A stretch of DNA of 64,000 nt from Salinicola socius. Its GTDB lineage: Bacteria > Pseudomonadota > Gammaproteobacteria > Pseudomonadales > Halomonadaceae. Shown here in pieces: positions 58,809 to 64,000 of this stretch (position 1 is its first letter; each line of letters starts with the position of its first letter). The DNA lies in assembly GCF_001937195.1 (NCBI RefSeq), contig NZ_MSDO01000025.1, forward strand, positions 1-64,000, written 5' to 3'. Position numbers and translations under genes: made by a program. The notes under the pieces are model-generated. The model was not told the origin of the DNA and did not search any database. It worked only from the letters and a program-made list of their open reading frames with translations.

Positions 58809-58938
58809 TGTCCAATCCTGGGCGCTAAGGCCTCTGTTCGTGTTTTATCACAGCGTCGAAGATCCGCCGTCCCGGTGACATCACTCTGGGACAGGCGACC
58901 TCGGCGTCTGGCGGGCGAAAAAGGATCGCCATTATGGC

Positions 58939-58970
58939 AAAAAGCGCCCGGCGCGCAAACGCCGAACGCT
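58939..58970 (-). terminator. rho-independent terminator after hslO
   Basis: On the minus strand AGCG-TT-CGGCG (58970-58960) pairs with CGCCG-GG-CGCT (58953-58943) as an 11-bp stem containing two G-U pairs, followed by TTTT (58942-58939). It lies 51 bp past the hslO stop and separates it from pckA. Confidence 0.75.
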
Positions 58971-59020
58971 CGATGTCAATTCCGCCTTGATCGAAGCCCG
59001 GCTACCACCGAGCGCCGGTA

Positions 59021-59893
59021 TTAGTGCAGCGTCGGCGACGGCGCCTGCGGGGAGTCGATGATCGCCTCGATCTCTGCCGCACTAAAATGGTACTGCGTAT
59101 GACAAAAATGGCACTGCGTATCGATGGCTTTCTGCTCATCCAGAATGCTGCGCAGCTCGTCGGCCCCGAAAGTGTGCAGGGCGTTGGCGATGCGCTCCCG
59201 CGAGCAGGTGCAGCCGAACGCCAGAGGCTTGGGCGTGAACACCCGGGTGGTCTCTTCATGGAACAGTCGATACAGCACGTCCTGCGCCGGCAGCGTCAGC
59301 ATTTCCTCGGCAGTAATCGTCGCGGCCAGGTGAACGACGCGATCCCAGGCGTCGGGGTCACGATTGGAGGCGTCGTTCGGTAACTGCTGCAACAGCAGGC
59401 CAGCGCTGCGCTCGCCATCGGCGCTCAGCCACAGGCGAGTGGCCAGCTGCTCGGACTGCGCGAAGTACTCTTCCAGGCAGCCCGCCAACCGGTCGTGCTC
59501 CAACGCCACGATCCCTTGATAGCGATTGCCTTCGGCGGGATCGAGCGTAATCACGATCTGTCCGTCGCCCACCAGTTGGCGCAGCGTCGCATTGTCGGCA
59601 AATACCTGATTCTCGTCATAACGTGCGATGGCCCGCAGCTGCCCGCCGGGACTGGATTCGGCCATCAATACATCGACGCCCTGCTTGCCCCGGATTTCCA
59701 GGCTGACCGTGCCATCGAGCTTGACGGTCTCGGTCAGCAAGGCAACCGCGCTCAACAACTCACCCAGCTGATATCGAATCGGCTCGGGGTAGTCCTGACG
59801 CTCGAGCACTTCTCGGTAGGCGGTCTCCAATTGCACGATCTCGCCGCGTACGTTGGTGTCATCGAAGAGGAAGCGCTGAATTTCGTCGTTCAT
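59021..59893 (-). CDS. hslO: redox-regulated chaperone Hsp33
   Basis: A 290-residue Hsp33 (E. coli 292). It becomes an active holdase on oxidation, when its C-terminal zinc site is lost. The four zinc cysteines are visible as GCTCSRERI near residue 232 and [11 protein letters not shown] near 264. The N-terminal half shows the [15 protein letters not shown] opening. The ATG at 59893 gives the family N terminus. It follows hslR in a heat-shock pair. Confidence 0.95.
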   Translation of the reverse strand: MNDEIQRFLFDDTNVRGEIVQLETAYREVLERQDYPEPIRYQLGELLSAVALLTETVKLDGTVSLEIRGKQGVDVLMAESSPGGQLRAIARYDENQVFADNATLRQLVGDGQIVITLDPAEGNRYQGIVALEHDRLAGCLEEYFAQSEQLATRLWLSADGERSAGLLLQQLPNDASNRDPDAWDRVVHLAATITAEEMLTLPAQDVLYRLFHEETTRVFTPKPLAFGCTCSRERIANALHTFGADELRSILDEQKAIDTQCHFCHTQYHFSAAEIEAIIDSPQAPSPTLH

Positions 59894-59990
59894 CAATCGG
59901 ATCTCGTCGGATGCCGGACGAATCGCTGACGCTCGTCCGGCCATGGCAGAAGGGATGTCGGAAACCGTTCAAGGCGCAGGCGCCGAACGT

Positions 59991-60383
59991 TCAGTCGTCG
60001 CCGTGCTGGCGCTGGAAGCGGTGAATATCACGACGTTGGCGTTTGTCGGGGCGCTTGATCGGCGGCTGCATCAGTTGATTGGCCAACTTCCGCTGGTGCG
60101 CCTCGCGCGCGCGACGATCGATGCTGTCCGGCGTCTCGGCATAGAGTGCCTGAGCCTCGGGGGCGCCACGGCGTTGATCCGACAGCGCCAGGACTTCGAC
60201 GGTCGCATGATCCCAGCCTTGCGGCACCTCGATCAGCGCGCCGACCTCGACGGCCCGGCTGGTTTTCACACGGCCGCCGTTGTAGCGAACCTTGCCACCC
60301 TCGATCGCTTTCTTGGCCAGCTGGCGCGTCTTGAAGAACCGCGCAGCCCACAGCCACTTGTCGATACGTATCGTTTCACTCAT
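59991..60383 (-). CDS. hslR: heat-shock protein 15, S4-domain RNA-binding
   Basis: A 130-residue Hsp15 that binds stalled 50S subunits carrying peptidyl-tRNA and helps recycle them. The N-terminal S4 domain has RIDKWLWAARFFKTRQLAKKAIEGGKV. The C-terminal tail is strongly basic. It lies 47 bp after yrfG and 97 bp before hslO. Confidence 0.95.
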   Translation of the reverse strand: MSETIRIDKWLWAARFFKTRQLAKKAIEGGKVRYNGGRVKTSRAVEVGALIEVPQGWDHATVEVLALSDQRRGAPEAQALYAETPDSIDRRAREAHQRKLANQLMQPPIKRPDKRQRRDIHRFQRQHGDD

Positions 60384-60430
60384 GGGTCTGTTACCTCGAC
60401 CTGCCTAGATGGGGGCCGCTGGTCCCGGGT

Positions 60431-61090
60431 TCAAGCCGGCGTTGCAGGCATCAGCGACGCGAAGCGCTCGACGACGGTAAACGTCGGATGCTTGCACCCC
60501 GGTTTGCGGCTGTCGGGCTGATGAATGCCCAGCAGATGGCGGATGCCGTAACGCTGCGCGCTGCCCAGCACCTCGGTGTTGTCATCGATGAAGAGGCTCC
60601 GCGCAGGGTCGAACGGATGCAGTCCCTGCATGGCGTCCCAGAATGCCGGCTGCTCCTTGGGCACACCGACATCCGCCGACGACACGATGCGATCGACGTA
60701 GCGATCCAGCCCGGTCAGCGGCAATTTCAGCCCGAGGCTCTCGCGATCGGCGTTGGTCGCCAGCACGACCTTCACCGGCGCCGCCTTGAGCCACTCCATG
60801 AACGCCAGCGCATCGGCGCGCCAACCGATCAGGTGCGCGACCTCGCGTTTGAGCGCGACGATATCCACCGATAGCTCGCGACTCCAGTGCGCCAGGCTGT
60901 ACCAGTCCAGCGATCCACGGGCATCGAGGATTCGCGCTTCCAGCGCCGAGCGGTGCGCATCATCCAGCCGATGCAGCTCGACGTAGCGACGTGGCAGGTG
61001 CTCGAGCCAGAAGTGGCTGTCGAAATGTAGATCGAGCAAGGTACCGTCCATATCCAGGAAAACGGTATCGATCGTGTTCCAGTCGATCAT
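60431..61090 (-). CDS. yrfG: HAD-family nucleotidase YrfG
   Basis: A 219-residue HAD hydrolase (E. coli YrfG, 222 residues, a GMP/IMP nucleotidase). Motif I is VFLDMDGTLLDL, motif II is VLATNAD, the lysine is in GVPKEQPAFW and motif III is LFIDDNTEVL. The ATG at 61090 gives MIDWNTIDTVF, matching the family; the frame is open 113 codons upstream without similarity. It is the first gene of the yrfG-hslR-hslO group and diverges from nudE. Confidence 0.93.
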   Translation of the reverse strand: MIDWNTIDTVFLDMDGTLLDLHFDSHFWLEHLPRRYVELHRLDDAHRSALEARILDARGSLDWYSLAHWSRELSVDIVALKREVAHLIGWRADALAFMEWLKAAPVKVVLATNADRESLGLKLPLTGLDRYVDRIVSSADVGVPKEQPAFWDAMQGLHPFDPARSLFIDDNTEVLGSAQRYGIRHLLGIHQPDSRKPGCKHPTFTVVERFASLMPATPA

Positions 61091-61231
61091 CGGAGAATTC
61101 TCGGCCGTCAGGTGAAGGAAATCCTCTCGCGGAACGCCCCTATTCTCGCCAGGATGCATCAGGGTCATTTCCCACGAGGACAAGCGTCGATTATTGTACC
61201 CAGTGCAACCCGCCCGATGCACGGAGGCCGC

Positions 61232-61825
61232 ATGGTGCCGACAGACTCTCCCTCGAAATCCTCGATCAAGCCGGCGATTCTCGCCCGGCGCAATGTCGCC
61301 CAGAGCGAACTGTTCGCCATCGAATCGCTCGACCTGCGCTTTGCCAACGGTGCGGAGCGGACTTTCGAACGCTTGAAGGGCAAGGGCCGCGGTGCGGTGA
61401 TGCTGGTGGCGATGCCGGATCCGGATCACGTGCTGCTGATTCGAGAATACGCGGCGGGCTTCGACGAATACACGCTGACGCTGCCCAAGGGGCTGGTCGA
61501 TCCCGGCGAAGATATCATCACGGCAGCGAATCGGGAGCTGATGGAAGAGTGCGGCTATGGGGCCAACCGCATCGAACCACTGGTGGAGCTGTCACTGGCC
61601 CCCAACTACATGAATCATCGCATCCAGGTGATGCTGGCCAGCGATCTCTACGAAAGACGCCTGGAAGGCGACGAGCCCGAACCGCTGATCGTCGAGACGC
61701 ATGCCATCGACGACATCGTCGGGCTATTGGCTCGCGATGACTTCCACGAGGGTCGGGCCATTGCGGCGCTGTTCATCGCTCGCGAGAAGCTGCGCAGCGA
61801 GCGTGAATCGGAAAGCTGGTGGTAG
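61232..61825 (+). CDS. nudE: ADP-compound hydrolase NudE
   Basis: A 197-residue Nudix enzyme that hydrolyses ADP-ribose, NADH and diadenosine polyphosphates. The Nudix box is GLVDPGEDIITAANRELMEECG near residue 90; RNVAQSELFAIESLDLRFANG and LEGDEPEPL match E. coli NudE. GGAGG four bases before the ATG at 61232 supports this start over the ATG five codons earlier. It diverges from yrfG by 141 bp, an arrangement kept from E. coli. Confidence 0.93.
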   Translation: MVPTDSPSKSSIKPAILARRNVAQSELFAIESLDLRFANGAERTFERLKGKGRGAVMLVAMPDPDHVLLIREYAAGFDEYTLTLPKGLVDPGEDIITAANRELMEECGYGANRIEPLVELSLAPNYMNHRIQVMLASDLYERRLEGDEPEPLIVETHAIDDIVGLLARDDFHEGRAIAALFIAREKLRSERESESWW

Positions 61826-61866
61826 GTTTGTCACTTTCACCCAGGTACGACCCACCATGTTTCCTC

Positions 61867-61924
61867 CGAATCCATGCTTCGAGTCCGTGCCTCGAAGCTC
61901 GCGCTTTGAATTCGTGCCTTGAAG
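61867..61924. repeat. 13-bp degenerate tandem repeat after nudE
   Basis: Four 13-14 bp units follow the nudE stop: CGAATCCATGCTT (61867), CGAGTCCGTGCCT (61880), CGAAGCTCGCGCTT (61893) and TGAATTCGTGCCT (61907), with a TGAAG remnant after them. They run directly into the hairpin at 61927. Confidence 0.7.
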
Positions 61925-61926
61925 AC

Positions 61927-61957
61927 GACGATCGCCCCGCTCAGCGGGGCGATCGTC
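61927..61957. terminator. strong hairpin between nudE and the secreted-protein gene
   Basis: GACGATCGCCCCGCT (61927-61941) and AGCGGGGCGATCGTC (61943-61957) are perfect 15-bp inverted arms, giving a very stable hairpin with a small loop, in the convergent gap between nudE and the gene ending at 62006. No T-run is present on either side. Confidence 0.7.
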
Positions 61958-62005
61958 GACAGTAATGCCAGTTTTCGGAGCCTCTATCGCGAGACTTCAA
62001 ACTGC

Positions 62006-62368
62006 TTAGTTGGGGTCCACATCCTGCGCGGAGTCGACGCCGTGGTTGTTTTCCATATCGTCTTTCATGGCACCCTTCGCGGCAGAGGTATCCTGCGCAG
62101 TACCGCCTTCGGCTTTCAGGCTGCCCGGCTGCGTATTGGCAGAACCGGTCTGCGCGTTGTCAGTGTCGGGCAGGTTGTTCTCGGTCGGGAGCGAACCGCT
62201 AGTGTCGCCGGCCGCAGTACCACCCTGTGCTTTGGTCGTGTTGTCACCGGACTGGGTGTTGGCCGAGCCGGTCTCCGGGCTGACGCTGGGCGCCTGATCC
62301 TGAGCAAAGGCGCCTGCCGTCGGAAGAGCGATGAGTGCGGCAAAAATGGCGGCGTTGACTTTTTTCAT
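62006..62368 (-). CDS. small acidic secreted repeat protein of unknown function
   Basis: A 120-residue protein I do not recognise. A clear Sec signal peptide (MKKVNAAIFAALIALPTAGA) ends near AFAQ at residue 23, leaving a ~97-residue mature chain of low complexity with no cysteine or tryptophan, rich in Gly, Ala, Thr, Asp and Asn. An internal imperfect duplication is visible: TGSANTQSGD...GGTAAGDTS (about 33-56) and TGSANTQPGS...GGTAQDTS (about 73-94). GGAGG precedes the ATG. It is probably periplasmic or surface-exposed and disordered; related low-complexity proteins in Halomonadaceae are only annotated as hypothetical. Confidence 0.75.
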   Translation of the reverse strand: MKKVNAAIFAALIALPTAGAFAQDQAPSVSPETGSANTQSGDNTTKAQGGTAAGDTSGSLPTENNLPDTDNAQTGSANTQPGSLKAEGGTAQDTSAAKGAMKDDMENNHGVDSAQDVDPN

Positions 62369-62488
62369 TTGAATCCTCCGTAATTCATCCTGATTCGCGA
62401 CACGGTCCCAGCAGCCATTGCCAATGCTGCTTGTGTCACGTCGACTTGCCTGAGCAATCTATACAAAACCTAGACAACAATTCGTCAG

Positions 62489-63427
62489 TTAGCAAATCTT
62501 GCCGCCAGATTGTTCCTCGCTGTCGTAGCATTCGATAAATCGTCGCGCGACCGGCGACAGCTCTCGATCCCGGCGCCAGAGCATCTCGAAAGCGGGATTG
62601 CGCGTCTTGAAGCAGTAGCTCACCCGAGCCAGATGGCCCCGCTCCACCTGCTCGCGCGCAATCCGCTCTGGCAGCAGCGCCAACACTCCCTTGTCTCGCT
62701 CCAGCATCGCCAGAATGGCATATGTCGACGAAATCTCGATCGCCTGCACCGGTTGCGATAGACCGGCGGTCACGAACTCCTGCTCCAGCATTCGCGGCAT
62801 GCTGACGGGATAGACGATCCACGCCTGTCTGGCCAGCGTGGTGAAATCGGGCTGCCCGACCTCGACCAGCGGGTGCCCGGGATTGGCGACCACCCACAGC
62901 GGCTCGGGAAAGTGGCCGTGGCATTCGTAGTCGCCCGGGCGCCGACCGAAGTTGGAACGACACAGCGCGACATCGATCCGCCCGTGGTCGAGCAGACGCA
63001 ACAACCCTTCGCTCGTATCCTCGATGACCTGCAGCGACAGCGACGGCTGCTCGGCACGAACCTTGACGATGGTCTCGACGATCGCGGCGATGGCACCCAT
63101 CGTGCCGCCCACCGCCAGATGGCCGCCGTAGCCCTGCTGTATACCGATCATCTCCTCGCGCAGATGCGCCACGTCGGTCTGAATCAATCTGGCGTAGCGA
63201 ATTACGCAACGCCCCAGATCGTTGGCTTGCAATCCTCGCGCGCTTCGCAGGAACAGTGGCGACCCCAGCGTCGACTCGATCTCGTTCAACGCGCGTGTCG
63301 CGCCGGGCTGGGAGATAGCCACCTGCTCGGCGGCCTTGTGAATGGAGCCGCACTCGTCGAGCGCCATCAATAGACGCAGCTGGCGCAATCGCAGGCGCGA
63401 CATCAACGTTTCCAGCGTCGGGGGCAT
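62489..63427 (-). CDS. LysR-family transcriptional regulator
   Basis: A 312-residue LysR protein of the GbpR/PcaQ/CbbR-like branch. The HTH is in GSIHKAAEQVAISQPGATRALNEIE and the effector domain starts near residue 95 (GHLAVGGTMGAIAAIV). GAGAGG lies nine bases before the ATG at 63427; an internal ATG eight codons later is an alternative. Relatives regulate sugar and sugar-acid catabolism. It diverges from a UxaA-family gene across a 214-bp gap with an inverted repeat, so it is its probable regulator. Confidence 0.9.
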   Translation of the reverse strand: MPPTLETLMSRLRLRQLRLLMALDECGSIHKAAEQVAISQPGATRALNEIESTLGSPLFLRSARGLQANDLGRCVIRYARLIQTDVAHLREEMIGIQQGYGGHLAVGGTMGAIAAIVETIVKVRAEQPSLSLQVIEDTSEGLLRLLDHGRIDVALCRSNFGRRPGDYECHGHFPEPLWVVANPGHPLVEVGQPDFTTLARQAWIVYPVSMPRMLEQEFVTAGLSQPVQAIEISSTYAILAMLERDKGVLALLPERIAREQVERGHLARVSYCFKTRNPAFEMLWRRDRELSPVARRFIECYDSEEQSGGKIC

Positions 63428-63581
63428 CGACGAATCCTCTCGCTCACGATGTGACTAGAAATAAGACTTTGGCCGAATGCGCCGTCGTTATCACTCGATC
63501 AGTAACTCTCAGTAGTGCATTGCAGAGCGAGCGGATAGGGTGTGGCTACCAGCAATATCCTAATAAACCGCTGATTATAAA

Positions 63582-63601
63582 CGACTTTAAGTCTAAAGTC
63601 G
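63582..63601. promoter_or_regulatory. inverted repeat, likely operator of the uxaA-like gene
   Basis: CGACTTTA (63582-63589) and TAAAGTCG (63594-63601) are perfect 8-bp arms around AGTC, about 40 bp before the uxaA-like start. The AT-rich core and location fit a LysR-type regulatory site; assignment to the adjacent regulator is inferred. Confidence 0.65.
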
Positions 63602-63641
63602 CATAGACCAAAGTGGCACCAGCCGCTCGAGGAGCCGATTC

Positions 63642-64000
63642 ATGGCACTGATCGACCATACCACCGAGGCACCCGCCTCGATCATTCGCCTGCACGAACG
63701 CGATGATGTCGTCATCGCACGCGTACCGCTACCCAAGGGGACCGAGGTCCTGCCGGGCATCGTCCTGACAGGAGCGGTGCCCGCCGCCCACAAGATCGCC
63801 GTCCGGGATCTTCGGACGGGAGACATGATTCGCCGCTACGGCCAGATCATCGGCCGCGCCACACAGCCCATTGCACCCGGTGACCATGTCCATGTTCACA
63901 ATCTGAGTATTGGTGACCTCGAAGGTGCCGGACACGAACAGGACTATGCCATCGGTAGCGAGGTCACGCCCGTCGAGCGGATTTCCCCCACCGCCACGTT
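63642..64000 (+). CDS. UxaA-family (altronate/galactarate) dehydratase, 5' part
   Basis: The first 119 codons of a gene cut by the right edge. GAGGAGCC precedes the ATG. The N-terminal SAF domain of altronate/galactarate dehydratases is recognisable: RLHERDDVVIARVPLPKG, then AAHKIAVRDLRTGDMIRRYGQIIG and the metal-binding HVHVHN motif near residue 88. The full enzymes remove water from hexonates or hexarates using iron. Whether this is an altronate, galactarate or other sugar-acid dehydratase needs the missing C-terminal part; some UxaA relatives split this domain into a separate small protein. Confidence 0.85.
   Translation, partial: MALIDHTTEAPASIIRLHERDDVVIARVPLPKGTEVLPGIVLTGAVPAAHKIAVRDLRTGDMIRRYGQIIGRATQPIAPGDHVHVHNLSIGDLEGAGHEQDYAIGSEVTPVERISPTAT

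Overview
This window is an ordinary chromosomal stretch from a GC-rich gammaproteobacterium, most likely a halophile or halotolerant member of the Halomonadaceae (a Halomonas or Salinicola relative). The basis is gene content and order: rppH-ptsP-(tauE)-lgt-thyA-folA as in Pseudomonas and E. coli, pckA-hslO-hslR-yrfG/nudE as in E. coli, rsd next to dsbB, a very acidic general porin, a CysB-type sulfate locus and a glutathione formaldehyde pathway. The genus is inference; no rRNA or tRNA is present to settle it. I recognised no tRNA, rRNA, insertion sequence, prophage or CRISPR array. About 57 protein genes are supported.

Layout. 1-5.5 kb: a fused FAD/Fe-S 2-hydroxyacid dehydrogenase, a class V glyoxylate aminotransferase and a divergent GntR regulator, probably one glyoxylate/hydroxyacid module. 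5.5-8.1 kb: mtgA, an HSL-type esterase and an orphan betaine/choline-type binding protein. 8.3-13.3 kb: a CysB-like regulator followed by a complete sulfate ABC importer (sbp-cysT-cysW-cysA). 13.4-16.5 kb: formaldehyde detoxification (fghA, frmA) with a divergent LysR gene and a clean inverted repeat between them. 16.6-20 kb: a Crp/Fnr regulator, serine deaminase sdaA and a GcvA-like LysR gene. 20-26.8 kb: the most distinctive catabolic locus: GntR regulator, TRAP transporter (dctP-dctQ-dctM), a crotonase-fold protein lacking both hydratase glutamates, a CaiB-family CoA transferase and a divergent GlcG/HbpS protein, with a perfect 20-bp palindrome and related sites in the control regions.

26.9-30.8 kb: an unknown membrane protein, an orphan NarL-type response regulator and acetyl-CoA synthetase. 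31-36.2 kb: a SprT-like protein, a UPF0149 protein, a cardiolipin-synthase-like phospholipase D and plsB. 36.3-41.8 kb: a polyamine-type ABC importer with a Tat-exported binding protein, then the porin. 42.3-52.6 kb: a ProQ/FinO-domain protein with unusual architecture, then the conserved folA-thyA-lgt-tauE-ptsP-rppH group, a HAD hydrolase, rsd and dsbB. 52.8-61.8 kb: gshA, tex, pckA, hslO, hslR, yrfG and nudE. 62-64 kb: a small acidic secreted repeat protein, and a LysR gene divergent from a UxaA-family dehydratase gene that runs off the right edge.

The genes combine transport and catabolism of small acids, sulfate and polyamines with core housekeeping (nucleotide, lipid, redox and stress functions). 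The best leads for novelty are the TRAP/CoA-transferase/atypical crotonase locus with its operator palindromes, the coiled-coil-plus-FinO protein, and three short tandem-repeat tracts (13, 14 and 15 bp units) in gene boundaries.
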